A stretch of 62,774 bases of DNA from an uncultured Phycisphaerales bacterium (GCA_937995595.1 CALKJW010000031.1:1-62774); one strand, 5' to 3'. Shown: positions 32,684 to 41,494, counted from the first letter of the stretch. Translations and numbers: made by a program. The notes: a model not told the origin generated them from the sequence alone.

Positions 32684-34552
32684 CTACTTCAGGCCGTCGA
32701 TCACCCGTTGCAGCGGGGCGCACGACTCCTCCAGCCCGCCGGGGCGGCTGCGCAGCAGCCACAGGCGACGGTGCTCGGCCAGCAGCGCGCGGGCGCGCTC
32801 CGCCAGATCGGCGCGATCGGCGCGACCCAGACCCCCATCCCGACGCCACGCCGCGCCGTGCTCGGCCGCGAACCGCGCGTACGCCAGCGTGTGCGCGATC
32901 TCGTCGCGCACCAGCGCGTCGCCGACACGCGGCGTCTGCGCGGCCAGTTCGCCCACACGCGCCGCGACGCGCGCAAAGGCCTCCGCCTCCGCCTGCACGT
33001 AGCGCCCTCTCTGCCCGGCGTTCCAGCCCTCGGGAGCCTCCACCGGCGGGTGCAGGTCGGTGAAGATCGCCGTCGCGTTGCGCACGCCCGGCTCGGCCCG
33101 CCGCGGCACGCGGCACGTGCGCCGCAGGTCCACGTCGGCGTCCCCCAGTTCGTCCAGCCACGGGCCGATGCGGCCGCTCGCGTCGCCGAATGCGTGCAGC
33201 GACGCCGCGCGGGCGTCGAACGATCGCGCCGCGCCCGCGTTCCACGCCGCGGCCGCGCCGTGCGCGATCCCCGCCAGCGCGACCGGCCACTGCTGGTGGT
33301 GCCCGGCGTCGCCCCAGTCGGTGATCAGGAACCCCGCCTCGCCCGCGGCCGCGCCCTGCTCGGCGGCGCGGGCGATGTTCTCGCGCCGCTCGGCGGTGCG
33401 ACCGGTGATCGAGCGCCAACTCGACGTGCCGGGGCAGACCCACGCCTGCATGCCCGCCCCGCGGATCTCTTCGCACCAGCGGTCAAAGGCCGCGTCGGGC
33501 TCGTAGCCCCACGCCAGGCCGATCAGGTCGTTCGGCAGGTCGCGCAGGCACTCGGGACGCGACAGCGCGATGTCGGCCCAGAACATCGGGCGCCTGCCCA
33601 GCGCGTGCGCGACCTCGCACACCCGGTTGACGAACTCGACGTAGAGCGACACGCGCCCCGCTTCGCCCCCGCCGCGCCGCGCCACCTCCGGCGCGCTGCG
33701 GCCGAACCCCACGTCGAACGTCTCGTCGCATCCGATGTTCACCAGCGGCGAGGCGAAGCACGGGCAGAGTTGCCCGAGCAGGTCGCGCACCAACCCGATG
33801 CTCCCCGGCAGCGCGGGGCAGAGCGAGAACGGCCCGCGGCGCGGGTACTCGAGGAACCGCCACTCGTTTTCGCCCTCGATCTCGGCCAGCGCGTTGTAGC
33901 GCGGCAGCCGCAGCCAGCGCGCCAGGTGGCCGAAGCAGTTCTGGTTCGCGGCCAGTTCGACGCCCCGGGCCCGGCAGTAGGCGTCCAGGTCGCGCGCCTC
34001 GTCGGGCGTGACCGGCGACGCGTCGCGCCAGACCTCCTCGTGGCCGGCGTAGGCGAAGGCGTGCTCGGTGTAGAACTGCAGGTGGTTGATCTTGAGCGAG
34101 GCGAACAGATCGACCGCTTCGCGCAGCGATTCCATCGTCGGCACGCGCGTGCGCGAGACGTCGAGCATCACGCCGCGCACGGCGAACGACGGCTCGTCGT
34201 CGATCTCCATCGCCGGCAGCGCGACGGGGTACAGGGCGAGCAGTTGCGCCAGCGTGCGCAGCGCGTAGGTCGCGCCCCGGGCGGTCGAGGCTCGCACGGT
34301 CACGGCGGGCCATCTCGACGCGCCGGCCGTCCACGGGCGGACGGTGAGGCGGTAGCCCTCGGGGTGTCGGACGCGCTGGTCCGCGGCGTCGAGCGCCAGC
34401 CAGCCGCGCGCCGTGTCGGCGTCGCGCAGGCGGTCGGTCCGCAATGACCACTCCCGCACGCCCCGCGCCGTGCCCGGCGGCACCTGCGCCAGGCCGGCGG
34501 TGATCGTCAGCCGGCGCGGCGCGGGCAGCAGGATCGGGCCGTCCGGTCGCAT
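32684..34552 (-). CDS. Glycoside hydrolase family 20-like (beta-N-acetylhexosaminidase)
   Basis: 622 residues from the ATG at 34552. An N-terminal GH20b-like domain (about 1-120: TARGATYALRTLAQLL) is followed by a TIM barrel beginning FAVRGVMLDVSRTRVPTMESL. HLQFYTEHAFAY, ARGVELAANQNCFGHL and the catalytic Asp276-Glu277 pair in VNIGCDETFDVG match the substrate-assisted mechanism of GH20. No signal peptide is visible, so it is probably cytoplasmic, trimming GlcNAc/GalNAc-type glycosides. Its ATG is 1 bp past the MarR stop, so the two genes form a coupled pair. Confidence 0.82.
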   Translation of the reverse strand: MRPDGPILLPAPRRLTITAGLAQVPPGTARGVREWSLRTDRLRDADTARGWLALDAADQRVRHPEGYRLTVRPWTAGASRWPAVTVRASTARGATYALRTLAQLLALYPVALPAMEIDDEPSFAVRGVMLDVSRTRVPTMESLREAVDLFASLKINHLQFYTEHAFAYAGHEEVWRDASPVTPDEARDLDAYCRARGVELAANQNCFGHLARWLRLPRYNALAEIEGENEWRFLEYPRRGPFSLCPALPGSIGLVRDLLGQLCPCFASPLVNIGCDETFDVGFGRSAPEVARRGGGEAGRVSLYVEFVNRVCEVAHALGRRPMFWADIALSRPECLRDLPNDLIGLAWGYEPDAAFDRWCEEIRGAGMQAWVCPGTSSWRSITGRTAERRENIARAAEQGAAAGEAGFLITDWGDAGHHQQWPVALAGIAHGAAAAWNAGAARSFDARAASLHAFGDASGRIGPWLDELGDADVDLRRTCRVPRRAEPGVRNATAIFTDLHPPVEAPEGWNAGQRGRYVQAEAEAFARVAARVGELAAQTPRVGDALVRDEIAHTLAYARFAAEHGAAWRRDGGLGRADRADLAERARALLAEHRRLWLLRSRPGGLEESCAPLQRVIDGLK

Positions 34553-34553
34553 G

Positions 34554-35117
34554 TCAGAGGGTAGTGGAAATCCGCCGGCGCGGCGCGCCGCGCTCCGATC
34601 GCGTGCGCCCGGGCCCGCAGCGTTCACGCGCCTTGACGAGCAGCGCGCTGAGCGTCGCCAGTTCGGCGCGGGTCAGGTGCCCGAGTTGGCTCGCGTGCAG
34701 GTCGCGCACCGGCCGGTCCAGCCGCGCCAGCAGCGACAGGCCCGCGCGGGTGATCCGCACCCGCACCACGCGCCGGTCCTCGCCGCGCCGGTCGCGTTCG
34801 GCCAGACCGGCCTCGACCAGCCGGTCGACCAGTCGCGTCACGTCGGGGACGCGCGAGACCAGTTGCTCGCCGATGACGCGGCACGCGACGCCGCCGGGCC
34901 CGTGCCCGCGCAGGATCCGCAGCGCGTTGTACGTCGGGTTGGTCAGGCCGTGGGCGCGGAAGAGCCGCGCGAACGCCGCGTCCAGTTCGGCGCCGGTGCG
35001 CAGGACGTTGAGGTACGCCTCCTCCTCGGGGCTGTCGAAGGGCCGCTTCCTGCCGATCTGCGTGCGAAGGTCCGCGGGCATCGGGGCTCCGGGGCGAATG
35101 GTCGTTGTCACAGGCAT
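34554..35117 (-). CDS. MarR-family transcriptional regulator
   Basis: 187 residues; an alternative start is the ATG at 35081. The winged helix shows LTNPTYNALRILRGHGPGG, the recognition helix VISEQL-like (VIGEQLVSRVPDVTRLVDRLVEAGL) and the wing ERDRRGEDRRVVRVRITRAG, a clear MarR pattern. It probably represses its own unit and perhaps the pirin gene downstream; ligand unknown. The Arg-rich C-terminus (ARERCGPGRTRSERG) is unusual. It is tightly coupled to the GH20-like gene. Confidence 0.92.
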   Translation of the reverse strand: MPVTTTIRPGAPMPADLRTQIGRKRPFDSPEEEAYLNVLRTGAELDAAFARLFRAHGLTNPTYNALRILRGHGPGGVACRVIGEQLVSRVPDVTRLVDRLVEAGLAERDRRGEDRRVVRVRITRAGLSLLARLDRPVRDLHASQLGHLTRAELATLSALLVKARERCGPGRTRSERGAPRRRISTTL

Positions 35118-35145
35118 CTGCCCGTGGCGACGAGCATACCGCGCC

Positions 35146-37011
35146 TCAGGCCACGCCCGCCAGCCGCCGCACCGTCATGTCGAAGTTGTGCACCATGTTG
35201 GCCCGCAGGCCGTACACGACGGCGACGTAGGCCAGCGCGGCGACGGCCGAGCCCATCAGCAGCGAGACCCGCGCCGACGACATCGCGTGCGACTGCACCG
35301 TCTGCTGCAGCGCCGACTCGGGCGCGATCGCCGCGTTCACCGCCGTCGCCGGCGACATCGCCGCCAGCGCCGCGCCCACGAACGGGATGTCCACGCCCGC
35401 CTTGTGCCCGCACAGGCCGACGATGCCCGCGACCAGCCCGACCAGCCCCACCGTCGCGACCACCGCCGACAGCGAGCCCTTGCTCTTGAGCGACCACTGC
35501 ATCCCGACCATCACCACAAACGCCATGAACGGCACCGTCACCAGCGCCACCGCCACCGCCCCCTCGGGCAGGATCGCCGGGGCCGACTCCGTCACCCCCG
35601 GCGGCGCGTTGAACAGCGCGTACGTCACCATCACCCCGCCCGTGCGCGACACCATCCCCACCTGGTGCGCCAGCACGTACAGGCCCGCCATCGCCAGAGT
35701 CCCCACCGGCACCGCGATCAGCGGCAGCAGGTACGCCACCATCCCGCGCATCTTCCCGCCCAGGTACGCGGCCGGGGTGATCGGCGTCGTCAGCAGCAGG
35801 TCGAGCGTGCCGTCCTCGCGCTCGCGCGCGACGCTGGTCGCGGCCATGTTCACCGCCACCAGCGTGATCACCGCCAGTTCGCCGATCACCGTGAAGTACA
35901 CCACGTCTCGGAAGGTCTCGGGCGCGACGATCCCGCCGCCGTGAAAGTACAGCACCACGCCCAGCGCCCACAGCGCCCCGCACAGGATGAACGACCACCG
36001 CGCCAGCATCCGACCGAAGGTCGCGTTGCGGGCCGCGGCCTCGCGCCAGGCGATCGGGTTGTGCCACACGTGCCGCGCGGGGCGCGACTCGGCGCCCCTG
36101 GCCCCGAGGCCGAACATCCGCCGGTACCACGGCACGCCGCCGCGACCGCCCAGGCCCCCCAGTCCCGCCAGCCCGCCGATGCGCACGGTGATCGTCGAGG
36201 CGACCATCAGCGCCACGCTCAGACCGCCCGAGAGCAGGCACCAGGTGAGGACGGGCTTCTCGAGGAACCACGCCGCCAGGCCGGCCTGCGAGCCCTCGGG
36301 GTACGCGGCGTAGCCCGTGGGGTTCAGCAGCGCGGCCAGCGCGAGGAAGGGGTTGATCGACGTCATCCACGTGACCAGCCCGCCCCCGCCGATGAGCGTG
36401 TCCACGCCGTACGTGACGGCCAGGTAACTCACGACCGAGACGTAGAAGGCGAACACCGCCCGCTTGCCGACCAGACGGCTCACCGACAGCGCGATCGCCA
36501 TCGAACCCACCAGCAGCGCGGCGCACGCCGCGACCGCGTAACTGGCGAAGATGGAGCGCCCCGGCACGCCGCCGAAGTACTGCGTCAGCGCGAACAGCGG
36601 CAGGCTCGACACCAGCAGCGCGAGGATGAAGAACAGCCGGCCGAAGAGGTTGCCCAGCACGATCTCCGCGGCGGACATGGGCGTGGTGAGCAGGATGTCC
36701 CACGTGCGCGGGTTGGCCTCCTGCGCGATGGCCCCGGCCATGAAGACCGGCGCAAGCACGCAGATCAGCGCGATCTGCAGGTAGGCGACGACGGCGAACG
36801 CGCTCGACGCCGCCGCGGCGAGTTTGAGTTGCGTCAGGTCGCCTCCCGCGGGCATGACCAGCAGCAGGTACAGCAGCGTGACGATCAACGCACCGAGGTA
36901 GATGGTGCGGATGTACAGGTGACGCGTGCGGCGCGAGCCGCCCTGCACCAGGCGCACCGCGATCGGGTTGATCGGGCCGAGTCGCAGCAGCCAGCGGAGG
37001 GCGACGGGCAT
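35146..37011 (-). CDS. ABC-2 type transporter permease, internally duplicated
   Basis: 621 residues from the ATG at 37011. Two membrane halves each contain the motif WDILLTTPMSAAEIVLGNL and LDLLLTTPITPAAYLGGKM, with preceding RTWD/EDGT sequences, so the gene looks like a fusion or duplication of the ABC-2 module. About twelve hydrophobic helices are seen (GALIVTLLYLLLV, LFFILALLVSSLPLFAL, VTLVAVNMAATS and others). Family members export lipids, polysaccharides or drugs. No ATPase gene is next to it. It lies 70 bp downstream of the halogenase-like gene on the same strand. Confidence 0.88.
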   Translation of the reverse strand: MPVALRWLLRLGPINPIAVRLVQGGSRRTRHLYIRTIYLGALIVTLLYLLLVMPAGGDLTQLKLAAAASSAFAVVAYLQIALICVLAPVFMAGAIAQEANPRTWDILLTTPMSAAEIVLGNLFGRLFFILALLVSSLPLFALTQYFGGVPGRSIFASYAVAACAALLVGSMAIALSVSRLVGKRAVFAFYVSVVSYLAVTYGVDTLIGGGGLVTWMTSINPFLALAALLNPTGYAAYPEGSQAGLAAWFLEKPVLTWCLLSGGLSVALMVASTITVRIGGLAGLGGLGGRGGVPWYRRMFGLGARGAESRPARHVWHNPIAWREAAARNATFGRMLARWSFILCGALWALGVVLYFHGGGIVAPETFRDVVYFTVIGELAVITLVAVNMAATSVAREREDGTLDLLLTTPITPAAYLGGKMRGMVAYLLPLIAVPVGTLAMAGLYVLAHQVGMVSRTGGVMVTYALFNAPPGVTESAPAILPEGAVAVALVTVPFMAFVVMVGMQWSLKSKGSLSAVVATVGLVGLVAGIVGLCGHKAGVDIPFVGAALAAMSPATAVNAAIAPESALQQTVQSHAMSSARVSLLMGSAVAALAYVAVVYGLRANMVHNFDMTVRRLAGVA

Positions 37012-37081
37012 GGCCCGAGATGGTACGGCGGGCACGGGGCGCGGGCCGTCTTCTGACCGCGCCGCGGCGTTGACGCGGGCG

Positions 37082-38833
37082 TCACGCGGGCCGCTTGTAC
37101 GGGCCCCACTCCGCCGTGTAGATCTGCTTGCCCTCGCGCGGGCTCTCCAGTTGGATGGCGGGGCGTCCGGGCCTGTGAGAGCAGGAGACCCACCCGTTCA
37201 CGGCCATGGCCTCCAGGCACATGATGCACTGCTGGTAGGTGTTCTCGATCGCGTCGGCCGGTGTCGAGGCGCGCAGCAGCGCGAGCAGTTGGTGCGTGAA
37301 GCGCTCCGCGTCGGGCGTGGTCCTGAGGATGTCGTGCACCGGCCTGTATCCGCCCGCGAGCGTGAGCGTGCGCTCGCCGCGGACGTACGCCTGCACCGGC
37401 ACGATGCGCCCGTTCTGCAGGCCGGCCACGGTGGTGCGCGTCGCGCCCAGCAGGTTGAGCCTGAAGTGGTTCTTCCCGCTGATGAGGAAGTCGACGCCCG
37501 CGTCGCCGACGTGGTTGAGCCGCCACTGCACCTGCTTGATCCCCGCCAGGTCGAGGCCGCCGATGACGAACTGCCCGAGGATGTCGTCGATACCCCCGTT
37601 GCTGAGCCATCGGAACGCGTCGGCGGGGTTGAGCGTCAGGCCGCTCTCTTTGGCGATCCTGCTGCAGTTCTCCTGGATCGCGCTGAACAGGCCGTTGCCC
37701 GTGTACCAGTAGTCGGCAAAGCGGATGTGCTGCCGGACGCGCTTGAGCTGGATCGACTCGTACTGCCCCAGCAGCCAGCGCGGGTCGTGCTCGCCGCGGT
37801 CCAGTTCGAGGATGGTGTACGCCAGGTGCTGCGCGCAGGTGTGCGTGAGCGTGAGGCCCGCCGAGAGGATCGGGTCGGCAAATCCCAGGCACTCGCCGCA
37901 CAGGAACCAGTTCTTCCCGTACGCCCGCTCGGCGACGTACGACCAGTCGGTGGTGGAGTCGATCCGGCCGCGCGGCTTTCCGTCGCCGATCAGTTTCATC
38001 ACCAGCGGGTCCGACCGGATGGCCTCGTGGTACAGGTCCTCGGGCTTCCTGCCGGATTTCTTGTAGTACTCGGCGTTGCACACCAGGCCGATGCTCGTCC
38101 GGTCGAGCGCGAGGGCGATGAACCAGATCCAGCCGTACGCCGTCGAGCGGATGTGGATGCGCGTCGCGCCGCCCTCCCAGATGCCGGCGTTCATGCCCGG
38201 CGCGGCCCAGTAGTCCCAGAAGGCGATGTTGCGCAGCAGCGTGGGCGCGTCAACCTGCACGCCCAGCGCCCGCCGCAGCACCGCCGCGTTGCCCGACGCG
38301 TCGACGTAGTGGCGCGCCGTGACGCGCTCGCCGTTCTCCAGGACCAGCGATCGGACAACGTCGTCGGCGTGCTCGACCGCGGCGACCTTGGTTCCCTGCC
38401 TGACCTCGCAGCCCATCGACTCGGCGTGGTCGAGCAGGATGCGGTCGTACTCGGCGCGGTCCACCTGCAGCGCGACGCGCGTGCGCCACCCCTCGTACTT
38501 CCCGGGCCGCGTGTAGTCCTTGGGGATCTCGCTGACCGGGATGAAGCCGAACGTCCACGGTTCGGTCGTCTTGCCCCAGGTGTACGTCGCGCCGAACTTG
38601 ATGGGGAAGTCCGCGGCCTCGACCTTGTCCCACACGCCCATCTCGTGCAGGATGCGTCCGATCGGCGGCAACTGGCTCTCGCCGATGTGGTCGCGCGGGA
38701 AGCGCTCGCGCTCCAGCACGAGCACGCGCAGGTCCGGGTTGTACTTCTTCAGCAGCGTGCCCACGGTCGAACCGCCCGGACCGCCACCGACGATGGCCAC
38801 GTCGTACCGATTCTCAGTCTGTGTCGCGGACAT
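37082..38833 (-). CDS. FAD-dependent halogenase-like oxidoreductase
   Basis: 583 residues from the ATG at 38833, with a GAGGAGAGC site. The FAD-binding fingerprint is VAIVGGGPGGSTVGTLL. GESQLPP, a lysine in FPIKFGATYTWG (Lys79), GWIWFIAL (WxW at 235-237) and FADPILSAG (318-326) match the tryptophan-halogenase/single-component halogenase family; the last fits the FxxPxxSxG motif used to tell halogenases from hydroxylases. The C-terminal ~200 residues (FADYWYTGNGLF...) are alpha-helical and longer than in tryptophan halogenases, nearer to phenol/pyrrole halogenases. The substrate is unknown and no carrier-protein or PKS/NRPS gene is adjacent. Non-halogenating oxygenase activity remains possible. 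Confidence 0.85.
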   Translation of the reverse strand: MSATQTENRYDVAIVGGGPGGSTVGTLLKKYNPDLRVLVLERERFPRDHIGESQLPPIGRILHEMGVWDKVEAADFPIKFGATYTWGKTTEPWTFGFIPVSEIPKDYTRPGKYEGWRTRVALQVDRAEYDRILLDHAESMGCEVRQGTKVAAVEHADDVVRSLVLENGERVTARHYVDASGNAAVLRRALGVQVDAPTLLRNIAFWDYWAAPGMNAGIWEGGATRIHIRSTAYGWIWFIALALDRTSIGLVCNAEYYKKSGRKPEDLYHEAIRSDPLVMKLIGDGKPRGRIDSTTDWSYVAERAYGKNWFLCGECLGFADPILSAGLTLTHTCAQHLAYTILELDRGEHDPRWLLGQYESIQLKRVRQHIRFADYWYTGNGLFSAIQENCSRIAKESGLTLNPADAFRWLSNGGIDDILGQFVIGGLDLAGIKQVQWRLNHVGDAGVDFLISGKNHFRLNLLGATRTTVAGLQNGRIVPVQAYVRGERTLTLAGGYRPVHDILRTTPDAERFTHQLLALLRASTPADAIENTYQQCIMCLEAMAVNGWVSCSHRPGRPAIQLESPREGKQIYTAEWGPYKRPA

Positions 38834-39305
38834 CAGCCCGCTCTCCTCACCACCGCGCCGCGCGCCAACCCCGTCGCAACAGGCATCCCGGTGCGTGTAT
38901 ATCGGGCCGCGGCGACCGAGGCAAGACCCGTGGTCAGGGATTGCACGCAGGGAAGCCAAGGATTTGTTTTTTGTAAGGTATTCGGTTTCGCCCGTGGTGT
39001 GCTGTAAGTGTTGATTCGGCAGAAGATTCGGTTCTCGGTCCGGTTTCGAGCCCGGCGCGGGTGAAAGCGGTCCGTTCGCGACGGGATTCGATCACTTTTC
39101 TCTTGCATGTCGCTCAACAGTGGGGTATCTTCGGGGTTGGATGGAGAGAGGTACTCCCAGGAAACTCGGGGCACCTCGTCAATCGTGTTCGTTTTCGGCT
39201 GTGGTTTCGTGCGCTCCGCCGCGAAGCCCACAGCCCGCGGTCGTCGGTGCGTGTGCAACCGGGCCCGAGGTGTGAAAAGCGGTGGAGCACTTGGGAGATT
39301 TGAAA
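38834..39305. other. Divergent intergenic region halogenase / PEP-CTERM gene
   Basis: No gene is seen. An AT-rich patch (about 38960-39010, GGATTTGTTTTTTGTAAGG) is in place for the halogenase promoter, and the other half holds the PEP-CTERM promoter at 39103-39131 plus a long 5' UTR. Confidence 0.6.
39103..39131 (+). promoter_or_regulatory. Sigma-70-like promoter of PEP-CTERM gene
   Basis: TTGCAT (39103-39108), 17-bp spacer, TATCTT (39126-39131). The 5' UTR to the ATG at 39306 would be about 168 nt. Confidence 0.65.
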
Positions 39306-39941
39306 ATGAAGATCGCTTCTGTTTTGGCTTCGGTTGCCGGACTGGCGATTGCCAGCGCGGCGATGGCGCAGGGGTTCCAGACCTACGGCGGCGCGGTGGA
39401 TCCCGCGGTGCCCATCCCCGACAACAACCAGGCGGGCGCCTCGGTGTCGGTCGATGTGGCCTCCAACGGCTTTGACATCGTCGGCGACATCTACGTCGGT
39501 ATCATCGTCCGCCACACGTGGCAGGGCGACCTCCGCATCACGCTGACCAGCCCGGGCGGCACCACGGTCGTCCTGACCGACCGCCCCGGCGTGCCGCAGA
39601 GCACCTTCGGCTTCTCGGCCGACAACTTCGGCGACCCCGCCGCGGGCATCCCGATGATCTTCGATGTCGCCCCGTTCGCGACGCAGACCTACGACCTGCC
39701 GCAGGTCGCCAGCCCCGGCATCGCCAACGTGACCGGTTCGTGGCTGGCCGAGGGCGACCTGGCCACCTTCATCGGCGAGAACAAGGTCGGCGTGTGGACG
39801 CTGTCCGTCGTTGACAACGCCGGTGGCGACACGGGCGCGATCGAGTTCTTCTCCTTGACCATCGGCAAGGTCCCGGCCCCCGGCGCTGCCGCGCTGCTGG
39901 GCTTGGGCGGCCTCGTCGCCGCTCGCCGCCGTCGCAACTGA
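39306..39941 (+). CDS. PEP-CTERM protein with proprotein-convertase P-like domain
   Basis: 211 residues. A signal peptide (1-22, ASAAMAQ) precedes a beta-sandwich resembling the proprotein-convertase P domain: VGIIVRHTWQGDLRITLTSPGG, ENKVGVWTLSVVDNAGGDTGAIEFFSLTI. The tail is VPAPGAAALLGLGGLVAARRRRN, the exosortase-type sorting signal. A surface or matrix role is likely. The last ~80 nt and 3' flank are almost the same as those of the next gene. Confidence 0.9.
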   Translation: MKIASVLASVAGLAIASAAMAQGFQTYGGAVDPAVPIPDNNQAGASVSVDVASNGFDIVGDIYVGIIVRHTWQGDLRITLTSPGGTTVVLTDRPGVPQSTFGFSADNFGDPAAGIPMIFDVAPFATQTYDLPQVASPGIANVTGSWLAEGDLATFIGENKVGVWTLSVVDNAGGDTGAIEFFSLTIGKVPAPGAAALLGLGGLVAARRRRN

Positions 39942-39974
39942 CGGCGAACCGCCTCGGACATCCTGATTCATCCG

Positions 39975-40010
39975 CAACCGCCCGGTCCTTGCCGCCGGGC
40001 GGTTGTTTTT
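39975..40010 (+). terminator. Intrinsic terminator after first PEP-CTERM gene
   Basis: CAACCGCCCGG/CCGGGCGGTTG stem (11 bp) followed by TTTTT. Confidence 0.9.
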
Positions 40011-40112
40011 GTCCTGCACAACCGACGCCGACGGCTCCCGTCACGCCGTCCGGCACGCTGCGGGCCTGCTTAGGCCGGTCACAGAAAGCGCGCCCGCGAG
40101 CATGGAAATCCC

Positions 40113-40140
40113 TTGCCATCCACGGCAAATCTGGTAGATT
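40113..40140 (+). promoter_or_regulatory. Sigma-70-like promoter of second PEP-CTERM gene
   Basis: TTGCCA (40113-40118), 16-bp spacer, TAGATT (40135-40140). The 5' UTR would be about 175 nt. With the terminator at 39975-40010 this fills the 379-bp gap. Confidence 0.55.
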
Positions 40141-40320
40141 CACAGTATTCCAAGCAATGCTCCGAACTGGAGACTCGGCGCACCAACTTGAGGGTCGTTT
40201 GTGGTGTGAGGGAGAGGTTGTGCGCACTGCGCCTGCCGCGAGCAACCGAATCCCGGTTCAAACTTCGTGTGCATCGCGCACCACGTGTCGTGGCGCGGCA
40301 GCAGGAGAGAGGAGAGAGGT

Positions 40321-41346
40321 ATGAGAGTCCATGTGTGGGTTGCGTTTGTCGCCGGCGCGGCGGTGTCTTCCGCCGCGATGGCGCAGTTCTCGGAAACCGA
40401 AGACAACAACACCAAGGCGACGGCCAACATCATCGGGCCCGTTGTCCCCGGCAGCACGCTGACGGGGACTTCGACCGGCACGAGCACAACGGCCACGGGG
40501 ATCGCCACGGCCGACTACTTCCGACTCGACTTCGGTGGCGGCCCGCTGGGCATCTACCGCTGGACGGCGGAACTGACCTCGCAGACCGCCGGCCACACGG
40601 CGACCATCCGCGGGCTGAGCCAGACCGGCGCCGCCGCGGCCCCGTGGATGCCGGGCATGCAGGTCGGCACGCCGCAGGCCGGCACCGACACCGCCCCGCA
40701 GTCGAGCCAGACGGTGGGAACGACGCGCGTGAACGCGTGGTACTCCTTCGGCCGTCCGCACTCGATGTTCTACCGCGTGACCGGCACCACGTCGACGACC
40801 GAGCAGTACACCGCGACCTTCTCGTCGTCGGTGGTGACGCCGCTGAACGCGGGCACGTTCCAGCCCGGGGCGATCACCATCAACTCCAACGGCCAGGGGC
40901 ACTCGACCGACACCGACTTCTGGGTCTATGACAGCAACTTCAACGCGATCGTCGGCTACGGCAACGACGACGCGAGCGCGAACAGCGGCGGGAGCGTGAC
41001 CACCGGCACGCAGGCGTTCATGATCCGCGACTTCGCCCCCGGCACCTACTACCTGGCGATCTCCAACTTCAACCTCGCCAACAACCAGCCGTCGCCGTCG
41101 GACGACGCCTTCCGCACCGGCTCGATTCTCGACTTCCCGGACATGGTGCTGAACAGCTCGACCACGGCGAACCTGAACGTCACATTCACCATCTCGGACG
41201 CGTTCGGCAACTCCGTCCAGACCGCCGCGACCAAGGTCGCCGCCTTCGACATCGTCTGGGCGCAGTTCACGGTTGTCCCCGCCCCCGGCGCCGCCGCGCT
41301 GCTGGGTCTGGGCGGCCTTGTCGCCGCTCGTCGCCGTCGCAACTGA
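40321..41346 (+). CDS. PEP-CTERM secreted protein with PPC-like repeats
   Basis: 341 residues. A signal peptide (1-22, SSAAMAQ) is followed by FSETEDNNTKATAN, the common start of bacterial pre-peptidase C-like (PPC) domains in planctomycete surface proteins. A second half repeats the pattern (DTDFWVYDSNFNAIVGYGNDDAS...GTYYLAISNFNLA). The sorting tail VPAPGAAALLGLGGLVAARRRRN is the same as in the preceding gene. A GGAGAGAGGT ribosome-binding site immediately precedes the ATG at 40321. Function is probably structural or adhesive. Confidence 0.9.
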   Translation: MRVHVWVAFVAGAAVSSAAMAQFSETEDNNTKATANIIGPVVPGSTLTGTSTGTSTTATGIATADYFRLDFGGGPLGIYRWTAELTSQTAGHTATIRGLSQTGAAAAPWMPGMQVGTPQAGTDTAPQSSQTVGTTRVNAWYSFGRPHSMFYRVTGTTSTTEQYTATFSSSVVTPLNAGTFQPGAITINSNGQGHSTDTDFWVYDSNFNAIVGYGNDDASANSGGSVTTGTQAFMIRDFAPGTYYLAISNFNLANNQPSPSDDAFRTGSILDFPDMVLNSSTTANLNVTFTISDAFGNSVQTAATKVAAFDIVWAQFTVVPAPGAAALLGLGGLVAARRRRN

Positions 41347-41379
41347 CGGCGAACCGCCTCGGACATCCTGATTCATCCG

Positions 41380-41416
41380 CAACCGCCCGGCCCCGCCGCC
41401 GGGCGGTTGTTGTTTA
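41380..41416 (+). terminator. Intrinsic terminator after second PEP-CTERM gene
   Basis: CAACCGCCCGG/CCGGGCGGTTG stem followed by TTGTTT; near copy of the terminator at 39975. Confidence 0.85.
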
Positions 41417-41429
41417 AGCGCAAACGAAC

Positions 41430-41458
41430 AAGGCCCCGGGTTTCGAGCCCGGGGCCTT
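41430..41458 (-). terminator. Intrinsic terminator of clpC
   Basis: A perfect 11-bp stem AAGGCCCCGGG/CCCGGGGCCTT with a 7-nt loop, followed on the minus strand by TTGTTCGTTTG. Confidence 0.8.
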
Positions 41459-41494
41459 GGGGTGCGATCGATCACGCGTCCGGCCGCGGCGGCG

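Noticed and set aside
32684-34552. Horizontal-transfer island at the pirin/GH20/MarR/halogenase block
   Set aside because: Base composition and codon use look like the neighbours, and no mobility genes or attachment repeats are seen.
38950-39131. Riboswitch upstream of the halogenase or PEP-CTERM gene
   Set aside because: I could not find a recognisable aptamer core; only AT-rich promoter-like sequence.
39860-41416. CRISPR-like or IS-like repeat between the PEP-CTERM genes
   Set aside because: The repeated block is a single duplicated 3' cassette; there are no spacers, terminal inverted repeats or transposase.
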